Shown: in pieces, positions 1 to 6,221 of the stretch
How positions within the stretch are numbered: the first letter of the stretch is position 1
Layout of the letters: every line of letters begins with the position of its first letter
Source: an uncultured Lachnospiraceae bacterium
GTDB lineage: Bacteria > Bacillota_A > Clostridia > Lachnospirales > Lachnospiraceae
Reading direction: 5' to 3'
Assembly (NCBI GenBank): GCA_910585855.1
Contig: CAJUGZ010000247.1
Coordinates: forward strand, 1 to 6,480
Length of the DNA: 6,480 bases
Notes under the pieces: model-generated
The model's database searches: none
Told to the model about the DNA's origin: nothing
What the model saw: only the letters and a program-made list of their open reading frames with translations
Position numbers and translations under genes: made by a program

Positions 1-35
1 GGCTATTTTGTAGCCGGTGTAAATGTCATCCCATT

Positions 36-56
36 GGGGGTGGCTGAACTGTAACA
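36..56 (+). repeat. Dispersed intergenic repeat, copy 1 (G-tract plus 16-nt core)
   Basis: Five G residues run into the 16-nt core TGGCTGAACTGTAACA (41-56). The same core is seen at 1406-1421 in the same orientation and at 6428-6443 inverted. It sits about 22 nt upstream of the -35 region proposed for the DUF5688 gene. The bases just before it contain a small hairpin (GGCTA at 1-5 with TAGCC at 11-15), so this may be the right-hand end of an element that begins outside the window. The core plus following bases also form AACTG-TAA-CAGTT (47-59). Seen directly: the exact repeat. Inferred: that it marks an element end. Confidence 0.75.
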
Positions 57-77
57 GTTTTAAAAGTTTAATTGCAG

Positions 78-105
78 TTTACTTGAAATTTTGGCTTGCT
101 ATATA
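78..105 (+). promoter_or_regulatory. Candidate extended -10 promoter for the DUF5688 gene
   Basis: TATATA at 100-105 is preceded by TGC at 97-99, which makes an extended -10 element. A weak -35 match (TTTACT, 78-83) lies 16 nt upstream. Transcription would start near 112, leaving a leader of about 105 nt before the ATG at 219. The -35 is poor, so the call rests mainly on the extended -10 and the position between the repeat and the gene. Confidence 0.4.
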
Positions 106-218
106 AGGAGTTTTATAGTAGAATAAAACTGTTATCGGTTTTATTTAATATATCAGATGTGTTTTTATTTCTAAGTTCTAGAGTCGAATATCGTTCTTTT
201 TCTGTTTTAAGATTCACT

Positions 219-1115
219 ATGACATATGAAAATTTTTTAGCGGTGATTACACAGCGGGTTCAGGAGGAAATGGGACAGGAGTATCAGGTGCTGCTGCATC
301 ATGTTTTAAAAAATAATGCAACCCCTATGGATGGAATTTCTATCTTAAAGATAGGAGAGAAAGCATCGCCTACCATTTATTTAAATGAGTTTTATAAGGA
401 GTTATTGGATGAGGAAAATCTGAATGGGATTGTACATAAGATAAAGAGAATTTATGAAACTCATTGCAGCCAGATGGAGTTTCAGGTGGAAGAATTTAAA
501 GATTACCAGAAAATGAAGGGAAAATTGGCAGTTCGGTTAGTAAATTATATGGAAAACCAAGAGATGTTAAAGGAACTTCCTTTTCGAAGATTTTTGGATC
601 TGGCGATGATCTGTTATGTGCTGGTTGGAAATGTGGGAAATAATACAGCAAGTATTTTGGTTCGTCAGGAATATCGAAAGATTTGGAAAGTAAGCGAAGA
701 GGAACTGTTTTCACAAGCAATAAAAAATATGCCTGAGATTTTACAGCCCGAATTAAAAAGCATTAATACTTTGATTCAGGAGGCACTGTCCGGGGAAGAG
801 GCAGCATCTGAATATGAATATCAAAATGGAGAAATTCCTATGTATGTTTTAACAAATACCATGCATTTTTATGGGGCAGCGGCATTGATTTATCCGGGTG
901 TGGTTTCAGAGTTTGCCGAATCATTGGGAGAGGATCTCTATATTTTGCCTAGCAGTATTCACGAAGTTATTTTGATTCCTCGGGTTTCGGATCTTGAGAA
1001 ACATGTATTGGAACAGATGGTTCAGGAGGTAAATCAGGAGGAAGTAGAACAAGAAGAGCAGCTTTCGGATCATGTTTATTGTTATTGGAGGGAGAGTGGA
1101 GAGTTTACTTTATAG
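219..1115 (+). CDS. DUF5688 family protein
   Basis: A 298-aa cytoplasmic-looking protein with no signal peptide or membrane segment. It has the hallmarks of DUF5688 as I know the family: the opening MTYENFLAVITQRVQEEMG, then VLKNNATPMDGISILK and SPTIYLNEFYKEL in the first 70 residues, and a C-terminal block with PMYVLTNTMHFYGAAALIYP and LYILPSSIHEVILIP. The function of the family is unknown to me. The frame is open back to a TTG at 96, but I chose the ATG at 219 because homologues begin with this M-[TN]-[YF]-x-x-F segment and the 96-218 translation looks like non-coding AT-rich DNA. No good SD precedes 219; a clean AAGGAG lies far upstream at 105-110. It is a single-gene unit flanked by repeat copy 1 and the structured 1121-1421 block. 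No U-tract terminator follows the stop; the 1144-1240 stem may serve as the 3' end. Confidence 0.85.
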   Translation: MTYENFLAVITQRVQEEMGQEYQVLLHHVLKNNATPMDGISILKIGEKASPTIYLNEFYKELLDEENLNGIVHKIKRIYETHCSQMEFQVEEFKDYQKMKGKLAVRLVNYMENQEMLKELPFRRFLDLAMICYVLVGNVGNNTASILVRQEYRKIWKVSEEELFSQAIKNMPEILQPELKSINTLIQEALSGEEAASEYEYQNGEIPMYVLTNTMHFYGAAALIYPGVVSEFAESLGEDLYILPSSIHEVILIPRVSDLEKHVLEQMVQEVNQEEVEQEEQLSDHVYCYWRESGEFTL

Positions 1116-1143
1116 GGAGGTGGTAGTTGCTATGCCCTTACTT

Positions 1144-1240
1144 CAATTAGGCTTTTGGAGATAGGGTGGAGCAAGGGGGGTGGCTTGCGTTCTGTGAAAG
1201 CAATCCTCTTCACAGCATCCTATCTCCAAAAACTGAATTG
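1144..1240 (+). repeat. Long stem enclosing two hairpins (predicted three-way junction)
   Basis: 1144-1165 pairs with 1219-1240 at 19 of 22 positions plus one G-U pair. Across a G-U at 1166/1218 the stem runs on through 1167-1168 with 1216-1217. Inside are two smaller hairpins: GCAAG (1171-1175) with CTTGC (1184-1188), and CTGTGAA (1192-1198) with TTCACAG (1209-1215). Only 0-3 unpaired bases separate the helices, so the fold is a compact three-way junction. The first hairpin loop includes GGGGGGTGGCT (1175-1185), matching the G-tract side of the dispersed repeat. There is no T-run after it, so it is not a standard intrinsic terminator, although it begins 28 nt after the DUF5688 stop. Confidence 0.7.
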
Positions 1241-1250
1241 CTGCAATTTA

Positions 1251-1330
1251 GCCATGCCATTCATAATTTGCCAGAATGTACATTATGAATAAATAATTTA
1301 CAAATTGGCTGGCAAATTATTCATGTCGGC
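1251..1330. repeat. Imperfect long inverted repeat with alternative pairings
   Basis: 1258-1274 pairs with 1309-1325 at 15 of 17 positions, and GCC 1251-1253 can pair with GGC 1328-1330 beyond a small bulge. The same bases can instead form two local hairpins: ATTCATAAT (1259-1267) with ATTATGAAT (1282-1290), and AATAATTT (1292-1299) with AAATTATT (1314-1321). The unit is therefore a four-part palindrome with mutually exclusive folds. Confidence 0.6.
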
Positions 1331-1337
1331 GTCCTAT

Positions 1338-1402
1338 AGAATTGACTGTACAAATTGTCCTTAGTGAGCAAGTTCCCACGTACAATTTGTACAATCAATT
1401 CT
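1338..1402. repeat. Near-perfect 21-bp inverted repeat
   Basis: 1338-1358 is complementary to 1382-1402 at 20 of 21 positions, with a 23-nt loop (1359-1381). The one mismatch (C1346/A1394) would be a G-U pair if the minus strand were transcribed. The 3' arm ends 3 nt before copy 2 of the dispersed core. There is no T-run on either side that would make it a conventional terminator. Confidence 0.7.
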
Positions 1403-1405
1403 GCA

Positions 1406-1421
1406 TGGCTGAACTGTAACA
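1406..1421 (+). repeat. Dispersed intergenic repeat, copy 2 (16-nt core)
   Basis: Exact 16-nt match to 41-56, same orientation, but without the preceding G-tract (the bases before it are CTGCA). It lies 27 nt upstream of the tRNA promoter -35, comparable to the placement of copy 1 before the DUF5688 promoter. Confidence 0.75.
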
Positions 1422-1448
1422 CCGAATTAAAGTTTTTTTTAATTTTGC

Positions 1449-1477
1449 TTGCAATATTGTAGAAAATGGTATATAAT
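1449..1477 (+). promoter_or_regulatory. Sigma-70/A-type promoter for tRNA-Arg
   Basis: TTGCAA (1449-1454), a 17-nt spacer, then a consensus TATAAT (1472-1477). Transcription would start near 1484, giving a 5' leader of about 43 nt that RNase P would remove. A T8 tract and AT-rich DNA lie just upstream (1433-1445), as is common for strong stable-RNA promoters. This is the best promoter in the window. Confidence 0.75.
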
Positions 1478-1524
1478 AACTGTGTTGTGTGCAGAATAAA
1501 TATAATGGCGGCACAATATATATT

Positions 1525-1607
1525 ACGTCACTGTGGCTCAATGGATAGAGCATCCGCCTCCGGAGCGGGGGACTGTGGGTTCGATTCCCGCCAGTGACGT
1601 TTTTTTT
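1525..1607 (+). terminator. T8 tract with extended acceptor helix, possible tRNA terminator
   Basis: The tRNA sequence is followed immediately by eight T (1600-1607). In the precursor, ACGTCACTG (1525-1533) can pair with CAGTGACGT (1592-1600), a perfect 9-bp helix ending at the T run. The tRNA itself may therefore act as the terminator hairpin. No separate hairpin is present before the next gene at 1650, so some read-through into that gene is likely. Confidence 0.45.
1527..1599 (+). tRNA. tRNA-Arg (anticodon CCG)
   Basis: A complete 73-nt cloverleaf. Acceptor stem 1527-1533 with 1592-1598, all 7 pairs Watson-Crick; D stem GCTC/GAGC (1536-1539 with 1548-1551) with loop AATGGATA; anticodon stem 1553-1557 with 1565-1569; anticodon loop CTCCGGA with CCG at 1560-1562; five-base variable region 1570-1574; T arm GTGGG/CCCGC around TTCGATT; discriminator G1599. 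CCG reads the arginine codon CGG. The 3' CCA is not encoded and must be added by nucleotidyltransferase. The flanks extend the acceptor helix by two pairs (1525-1526 with 1599-1600), followed by eight T. CGG is rare in AT-rich genomes, so this is probably a low-copy decoding tRNA. Confidence 0.95.
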
Positions 1608-1649
1608 GTACGATTTGTTCAATGGTGAAGGAATTAGAGGGAAGGAAAA

Positions 1650-2429
1650 ATGAGTGGAGATGATATGATCAAGTTATACTGGAAGACGGTTTCGATTTTA
1701 TTGGCAGGAATTGTTTTAGTAGCTTTGGGATTGTATTTTGGAAAGGGAATTAAAAAAGAGAGTCAGGAGATAGAATCAGAACCCGCTGTAACGGAGAGTG
1801 TAGAGGTTAGGGAGAGTTTGACGGAGTTATCTTCGGAGTCGGTATCAGAATCTGTTCAGGAGGAAAATCCGCTTTTGCAGGATGCTTTGTTTGAGATTAA
1901 TAAGTTGATGGAGTGGTTTTTTCAGGCAAAGTTTGATTGTGATATAGAAACTTTGCAGCAGATTGTAAGCCCGAATGATGGGTATAGTGCGGAGCGTTTG
2001 TATGAGGAACGCTATGGAAAGGATGAAAGCGGTCTGCTTGAAATTGAGAGTTATCAAGTAAAGTCTTGTTATAGTAAGAATGGTTTGACGGACGGAACTT
2101 ATCTTGTGTGGGTTTTGGTGGATATAAAATATGTTCATGCGGCTGCGGCTGCACCGGCATTGTATCGGATGTATGTTTGCAGAGGAGAGAATGGGTATTT
2201 TATAGATAATGATATTTCGGAGGAAGAGGCGGTTTATCGGGATGAGATTTCGCAGGAAGCGGATGTACAGGAGCTGATAGCGGAGGTAAATCAGCGTTTT
2301 CAGGAAGCGGTCGATCAGGACGAGCAGTTAAAAGAGATTGTTCTTGCTATGGATGTATCGGAGTTTGAGGAACAGAGTTTGGAAGAAACGCAGAGTACAG
2401 AAGAAATACAAAGTTCGCAGGAAGAGTAG
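1650..2429 (+). CDS. Membrane-anchored hypothetical protein, probable extracytoplasmic domain
   Basis: A 259-aa protein I do not recognise by name. Residues 13-30 (TVSILLAGIVLVALGLYF) form one membrane segment with a positive residue before it (K12) and lysines after it (K32, K35, K36). There is no lipobox Cys, so it looks like an N-terminal anchor rather than a lipoprotein. Residues 37-72 are a Ser/Glu-rich linker. A compact domain follows from about 75 to 190 (EINKLMEWFFQAKFDCDIET early, LYRMYVCRGENGYFIDND late). Its helix-then-strand layout is reminiscent of NTF2/SnoaL-like extracytoplasmic domains, but that is a guess from pattern. A helical region and an acidic Gln/Ser/Glu tail (about 235-259) end it. 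The ATG at 1650 has GAGGGAAGG before it; an in-frame ATG at 1665 with GGAG is equally plausible (254 aa). It starts 50 nt after the tRNA with no clear promoter of its own, and ends at a strong terminator. Confidence 0.8.
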   Translation: MSGDDMIKLYWKTVSILLAGIVLVALGLYFGKGIKKESQEIESEPAVTESVEVRESLTELSSESVSESVQEENPLLQDALFEINKLMEWFFQAKFDCDIETLQQIVSPNDGYSAERLYEERYGKDESGLLEIESYQVKSCYSKNGLTDGTYLVWVLVDIKYVHAAAAAPALYRMYVCRGENGYFIDNDISEEEAVYRDEISQEADVQELIAEVNQRFQEAVDQDEQLKEIVLAMDVSEFEEQSLEETQSTEEIQSSQEE

Positions 2430-2454
2430 AAGTACCGCAGAGTAGAGGGAGAAT

Positions 2455-2495
2455 TACCCCAAATCTTTTTTAGTGCAAAGGATTGGGGTATTTTT
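2455..2495 (+). terminator. Rho-independent terminator
   Basis: TACCCCAA (2455-2462) pairs with TTGGGGTA (2483-2490). After a bulged A2463 the stem continues (2464-2469 with 2477-2482, including one G-U) to a 7-nt loop, and is followed by five T (2491-2495). It lies 26 nt after the stop at 2429 and separates that gene from rluF. Confidence 0.9.
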
Positions 2496-2496
2496 A

Positions 2497-2502
2497 TATA
2501 AT
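2497..2502 (+). promoter_or_regulatory. Possible -10 box for the rluF-ligA-NYN operon
   Basis: A consensus TATAAT immediately follows the terminator T run and would place the start near 2509, with a short leader before the SD at 2519. The -35 position (TGCAAA, 2474-2479) lies inside the terminator and is a poor match. Position supports it, sequence only partly; in AT-rich DNA the hexamer alone is weak evidence. Confidence 0.35.
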
Positions 2503-2528
2503 TTTTTCGATAGGATTTGAGGTGCAGG

Positions 2529-3302
2529 ATGATGGCAGAGAAAGGACAAAAACAGCAGACAGAAAAGATGCGTCTGAATAGGTTTTTAAGTGAGGCAGGC
2601 GTTTGTTCTAGAAGAGAGGCAGATGTGCTGATTGAAAAGGGGCTTGTATCGGTAGACGGACAGCCTGCTGTTTTAGGGATGCAGATTTTTTCGGGACAGG
2701 AGGTTATGGTAAAAGGAAAAGTTGTGGCTTTGGAGGAAGAATTTATTTTATTGGCAGTAAATAAGCCGGTTGGAGTAGTATGTACTACAACTTCACGGTT
2801 TCAGGAAGAGAATATTGTAGATTTGGTTCATTATCCGAAGAGGGTTTATCCGATTGGGAGATTGGATAAAAGTTCGGAGGGATTGATTTTAATGACAAAT
2901 AAAGGGGAGATTGTAAATCAGATTTTAAAGGGAAGCAATTATCATGAGAAGGAATATGTAGTTTCGGTACATAAGCCGGTTACAGAGGAATTTTTGGACA
3001 AGATGCGAAACGGTATTCCGATTCTTGATACGGTGACTAGACCTTGCGAGGTAAAACAGATAGGGGAGAAACGGTTTACGATTGTATTGACACAGGGATT
3101 GAATCGGCAGATTCGCAGAATGTGTGAATACTGTGGTTATCGGGTAGTAAAGCTGAAGCGGGTGAGGGTAATGAATATTCAGCTTGGAAATTTAAAGTCG
3201 GGAGAATACCGAGAGGTTTCGAAAAAAGAGTGGGACGTGTTAAAAAGGATGTTGGAAGAACCGACAGAGAAGCGGGTTGGTCAGCATGGAAAGAGAGGAT
3301 AG
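2529..3302 (+). CDS. rluF: 23S rRNA pseudouridine synthase, RluF-type (RsuA/RluB/E/F family)
   Basis: Isomerises a uridine to pseudouridine in 23S rRNA; in E. coli RluF the target is U2604 near the peptidyl-transferase centre, and assigning that exact site here is by homology. An S4 RNA-binding domain occupies about residues 14-60 (RLNRFLSEAGVCSRREADVL). The catalytic domain has NKPVGVVCTT, the signature GRLD (110-113, D113 the expected catalytic aspartate) with GLILMTN, and RQIRRMCEYCGYRVVKLKR near the C-terminus. The stretches NIVDLVHYPKRVYPIGRLDK and HEKEYVVSV follow E. coli RluF more closely than RluB or RsuA as I remember them. It is 257 aa from the ATG at 2529, with GAGGTG at 2519-2524; the next ATG (2532) is equally possible, and a TTG at 2517 is less likely because it would place the SD inside the gene. 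First gene of the operon, ending 5 nt before ligA. Confidence 0.9.
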   Translation: MMAEKGQKQQTEKMRLNRFLSEAGVCSRREADVLIEKGLVSVDGQPAVLGMQIFSGQEVMVKGKVVALEEEFILLAVNKPVGVVCTTTSRFQEENIVDLVHYPKRVYPIGRLDKSSEGLILMTNKGEIVNQILKGSNYHEKEYVVSVHKPVTEEFLDKMRNGIPILDTVTRPCEVKQIGEKRFTIVLTQGLNRQIRRMCEYCGYRVVKLKRVRVMNIQLGNLKSGEYREVSKKEWDVLKRMLEEPTEKRVGQHGKRG

Positions 3303-3307
3303 AGAAA

Positions 3308-5341
3308 ATGGAAGAAAGACAGGAAAAGGAGCAGAAGCAGGAGAGAAAGCGATATTTGGAATTGGTGAAATTGGTAAACAAATATAATAAACAGTATCAT
3401 GAGGAAAATGCTTCTGATATTTCCGATTATGAATTTGATCAGTTAAATCAGGAGTTAAAACAGTATGAACAGGCGCATCCCGATCAGATTGCAAAAAATT
3501 CGCCTTCAAAAAAGGTAGGAGGAAAGGTAAAGCGGGAGGCTGGAGTAGAGGTAACGCATCATGTACCGATGCTTTCGATTCAGGATGTTTTTTCAAAGGA
3601 AGAAGTGACGGCTTGGATTGATGAGGTAAAGGAAATGCATCCTGATGCTGCTTTTTCTGTGGAGCATAAGATTGATGGGCTTTCTATGAGTCTGCGCTAT
3701 CAAAATGGAGAATTGGTGTTGGCTGAAACAAGAGGAAACGGAATTGTAGGGGAGGATGTTACATTAAATAGCAGAGTGATTCCTGATGTAAAGGAGAAAT
3801 TGGATATTCCTTATGAATATTTGGAAGTGCGTGGTGAAGTTTATATGACGCATAAGGACTTTGAGCAGGTCAATGAACGGCAGGAGATGCTGAATAAAAA
3901 GACATTTGCCAATCCAAGAAACTGTGCAGCAGGAACGCTTCGTCAGTTAGATCCAGAGATTACAAAGGAGAGGGGACTGCGCTTTTTTGTATTTAATGTG
4001 CAGGATGGACCACGGGCTTTGATGGATCAGCATACAGTAGGGTTGGATTATCTAAAGGAAAAGGGCGTGTCGGTTGTGCCTCATATCTTATGTCAGACGG
4101 CAGAGGAGGTATTAGAGGCGATTGATTCGATTGGAGAAAATCGAGGGCAGTATTTTTATGATATTGATGGGGCAGTGGTAAAGATTGAACAGACCGAGTA
4201 CCGCAGTGATTTTCAGGCAGGCAGTAAGTACAGTGCAGGGCATATTGCTTATAAGTATCCGCCGGAGGAAAAAGAAACAGAGGTATTAGAGATTGAACTT
4301 TCGGTAGGGAGGACAGGAAAGATTACCCCTACGGCAATTTTAGAGCCGATTCGTCTGTGTGGTACAACGGTCAGCAGGGCGACACTTCATAATCAGGAGT
4401 TTATTACTTCTATGGGAATCGGATTACATGCAAAAGTCTGTGTGGTAAAATCGGGTGAAATTATTCCGAAAGTGACACGTGTAACAGAGAAAGCGCCGGA
4501 ATTGTTTTGGATTCCAGATATTTGCCCGGTTTGTAAAGAACCTGTTGTAAAAGAGGAAGAAACGGCAGATATTCGCTGTGTTAATCCAGCATGTCCGGCA
4601 CAGCTTCTTCGTACCATCAGCTATTTTGTAGGGAAAGATGCGATGGATATAAAAAATTTTGGAGAGAAATATGTACAAGGTTTGATTGACGAGGGATATG
4701 TCCATAACTTTGCCGATATATACCGTTTGAAGAATCATCGGGATGCATTGATTGAAAAAGGAATTATGGGAAAGGAAAAAAATACGGATAAGATTCTTGC
4801 TGCGATTGAAGAATCAAAGAAGAATGATCCGGTTAAGCTGCTGATTGGGCTAGGAATACAAAATGTGGGAAAAGCATCTGCAAAAGAGATTATGAGTCAT
4901 TTTGACAGTATTTCGGATTTGGCAAAGGCTTCTGTAGAGGAATTGGTTGATATTCAGGATGTAGGAGAGATTACGGCACAGGGAATACGGGAGTTTTTTG
5001 AGCATCCTCATAATTTAGAACTTTTGGAGGCTTTAAAGTCGGAGGGAGTCAATACAGTGATGAAAAAGGCAGAGGGGGTTTCCGAAAAATTTTCTGGTAA
5101 GACTTTTTGTATTACCGGAACGCTTCCTACGATGAAACGCAGCGAAATGGAAGAGTTGATTGAGAAAAACGGAGGAAAATTAATCGGAGTCGGAAAGAAG
5201 CTAAATTATCTGGTTGCCGGAGAAAATGCAGGAAGTAAATTGGATAAGGCAAAAAGTTTAGGAGTAACTGTGCTTTCAGAAGGAGAAGTACTAGAGATGC
5301 TTTCAGAAGAAGAAAAGCAGGCAGAGCTGGCAGTAGAATAG
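3308..5341 (+). CDS. ligA: NAD+-dependent DNA ligase LigA
   Basis: Seals nicks in duplex DNA (Okazaki fragments, repair) using NAD+ as AMP donor. At 677 aa it is normal family length. Seen in order: N-terminal Ia domain that binds the NMN half of NAD+ (about 10-65, ISDYEFDQL, NSPSKKVGG); adenylation domain with KIDG and nucleophile K121, RGNGIVGEDVT, LEVRGE (E177), NPRNCAAGTLRQLDP, K292 in GAVVKI and K316 in YKYPPEE; OB fold starting near VGRTGKITPTAIL (333 on); zinc site C406, C409, C424, C429; helix-hairpin-helix region (about 440-590, GLGIQNVGKASAKEI and IQDVGEITAQGI); C-terminal BRCT from F595 (FSGKTFCITGTL, YLVAGENAGSKLDKA). All key residues are present, so it should be active. I chose the ATG at 3308 because GAGAGGA (3294-3300) lies 7 nt before it. 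The frame is open to a GTG at 3230, but that would add 26 residues and overlap rluF. Confidence 0.97.
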   Translation: MEERQEKEQKQERKRYLELVKLVNKYNKQYHEENASDISDYEFDQLNQELKQYEQAHPDQIAKNSPSKKVGGKVKREAGVEVTHHVPMLSIQDVFSKEEVTAWIDEVKEMHPDAAFSVEHKIDGLSMSLRYQNGELVLAETRGNGIVGEDVTLNSRVIPDVKEKLDIPYEYLEVRGEVYMTHKDFEQVNERQEMLNKKTFANPRNCAAGTLRQLDPEITKERGLRFFVFNVQDGPRALMDQHTVGLDYLKEKGVSVVPHILCQTAEEVLEAIDSIGENRGQYFYDIDGAVVKIEQTEYRSDFQAGSKYSAGHIAYKYPPEEKETEVLEIELSVGRTGKITPTAILEPIRLCGTTVSRATLHNQEFITSMGIGLHAKVCVVKSGEIIPKVTRVTEKAPELFWIPDICPVCKEPVVKEEETADIRCVNPACPAQLLRTISYFVGKDAMDIKNFGEKYVQGLIDEGYVHNFADIYRLKNHRDALIEKGIMGKEKNTDKILAAIEESKKNDPVKLLIGLGIQNVGKASAKEIMSHFDSISDLAKASVEELVDIQDVGEITAQGIREFFEHPHNLELLEALKSEGVNTVMKKAEGVSEKFSGKTFCITGTLPTMKRSEMEELIEKNGGKLIGVGKKLNYLVAGENAGSKLDKAKSLGVTVLSEGEVLEMLSEEEKQAELAVE

Positions 5342-5361
5342 TGTTGAAATGGGAGGATTTT

Positions 5362-6195
5362 ATGGAGGGACAAGAAAAGATTGCGATTTTAATTGATGCG
5401 GAAAATATATCAATGAAATATATGAAATTGATTATGAATGAAGTTGGAAAATATGGGATTGCTACATATAAAAGAATATATGGGGATTTTTCAAATCCGG
5501 GAGTGATGGCTTGGCAGGATAAATTAAGAGAGTATGCAATGACACCGATTTTTCAGTTTAATTACACCAGAGGGAAAAATGCTTCAGATTCTGCATTGAT
5601 TATTGATGCAATGGATATTTTGTATTCGGGAAAAGTAACGGGGTTTTGTCTGGTTACTTCAGATAGTGATTTTACAAAATTGGCAATTCGTCTGAGGGAG
5701 GCAGGGATGCTGGTAATTGGAATGGGGGAGCAGAAGACGCCGAATTCTTTGGTTGCAGCCTGTGAACCATTTAAATACTTAGATTTGCTTTATCAGGAGA
5801 GTTCGGAGGAAAATCGAAAGATGGAAGAAGAGGGGAAGGAGAATCGAAAGGAGAGCGGAAAAGGAAAGAAAACGGTTCGAAATACTGCGGATGGAATAGC
5901 AGACGGGGAAGAGGATACGGGGGAAAATAAGATTCCTACAAAAAGGGAAGTGGGAGAAGAGATTGTGTCAATTATTGAATCTCGTTCAGAGGAGGATGAA
6001 TGGGTGAATATATCGGATATTGGAAATATTTTGCCAAAGCGGATTCCCGGGTTTGATCCTAGGAATTATAAGTATGAGAAGCTTGGGGGATTGATTAAGA
6101 GTTATGATTTTCTTGAAACAAAGGCGATTCCTAATTCGAAGGATAAATTGCTGAAGGTGGTTTATGTTCGTATAAAACAGGGGATGAGGGTTTAG
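5362..6195 (+). CDS. NYN domain protein with C-terminal OST-HTH/LOTUS-like domain
   Basis: A probable RNA-acting protein of 277 aa. Residues 5-145 are a NYN (PIN-like nuclease) domain: IAILIDAENIS (D12, E14, N15), YGDFSN (D42), NASDSALIIDAMD (D76, D82) and LVTSDSDFTKLAIRLREAG (D101, D103). The conserved acidic residues that bind metal in this fold are all there, which favours real nuclease activity. Residues 147-190 are a charged Lys/Glu/Gly linker, surely disordered. Residues 194-272 (EVGEEIVSIIESR, WVNISDIGNIL, YEKLGGLIKSYDFLE) look like an OST-HTH/LOTUS winged helix, a domain that binds RNA, often G-rich or structured. The RNA target is unknown. GGGAGG at 5351-5356, 5 nt before the ATG at 5362, sets the start; a GTG at 5341 overlapping the ligA stop would add 7 residues. 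It lies 20 nt after ligA and is certainly co-transcribed. No classical terminator follows; a perfect 29-bp stem starts 24 nt after the stop. Confidence 0.9.
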   Translation: MEGQEKIAILIDAENISMKYMKLIMNEVGKYGIATYKRIYGDFSNPGVMAWQDKLREYAMTPIFQFNYTRGKNASDSALIIDAMDILYSGKVTGFCLVTSDSDFTKLAIRLREAGMLVIGMGEQKTPNSLVAACEPFKYLDLLYQESSEENRKMEEEGKENRKESGKGKKTVRNTADGIADGEEDTGENKIPTKREVGEEIVSIIESRSEEDEWVNISDIGNILPKRIPGFDPRNYKYEKLGGLIKSYDFLETKAIPNSKDKLLKVVYVRIKQGMRV

Positions 6196-6201
6196 GGATG
6201 T

Positions 6202-6221
6202 TGGGGGACGCTGGGGGACGC
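6202..6221 (+). repeat. 10-bp perfect tandem duplication
   Basis: TGGGGGACGC occurs twice without a gap (6202-6211 and 6212-6221), overlapping the first bases of the following 29-bp stem. GGGGAC-type headers next to hairpins occur in REP-like elements of Clostridia, which makes a REP-type origin possible but unproven here. Confidence 0.7.

Larger units (their letters stand above)
1121..1421 (+). repeat. Candidate structured intergenic element (three tandem long inverted repeats)
   Basis: This block of about 300 nt has no gene but is almost filled by three stems: 1144-1240, 1251-1330 and 1338-1402. Its right edge is copy 2 of the 16-nt core (1406-1421). Its left edge (1122-1142, GTAGTTGCTATGCCCTTACT) matches the sequence around copy 3 (6423-6455, GTAGTTGTTA... 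CCCTTACT) apart from an internal gap. The ends would thus be imperfect inverted repeats of one another, as in a non-autonomous mobile element or a processed structured RNA. No transposase is in the window. The boundaries are inferred, and no target-site duplication is obvious. Confidence 0.5.

Noticed and set aside
96..218. N-terminal extension of the DUF5688 frame from TTG 96
   Set aside because: Its SD-like AAGGAG lies inside the extension rather than before the TTG, the translation is AT-rich and unlike the family, and the known family start matches the ATG at 219.
1121..1421. CRISPR array or T-box/known riboswitch
   Set aside because: The stems are different from each other rather than regular repeats with spacers, and I see no T-box specifier/antiterminator or other known aptamer core.
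1845..2160. Minus-strand frames within the membrane-protein, rluF and ligA genes
   Set aside because: They lie opposite well-supported genes, lack SD sites and give no recognisable protein.
3230..3307. LigA start at GTG 3230
   Set aside because: It would overlap rluF by 73 nt and add residues outside the family; the ATG at 3308 has a well-spaced SD.
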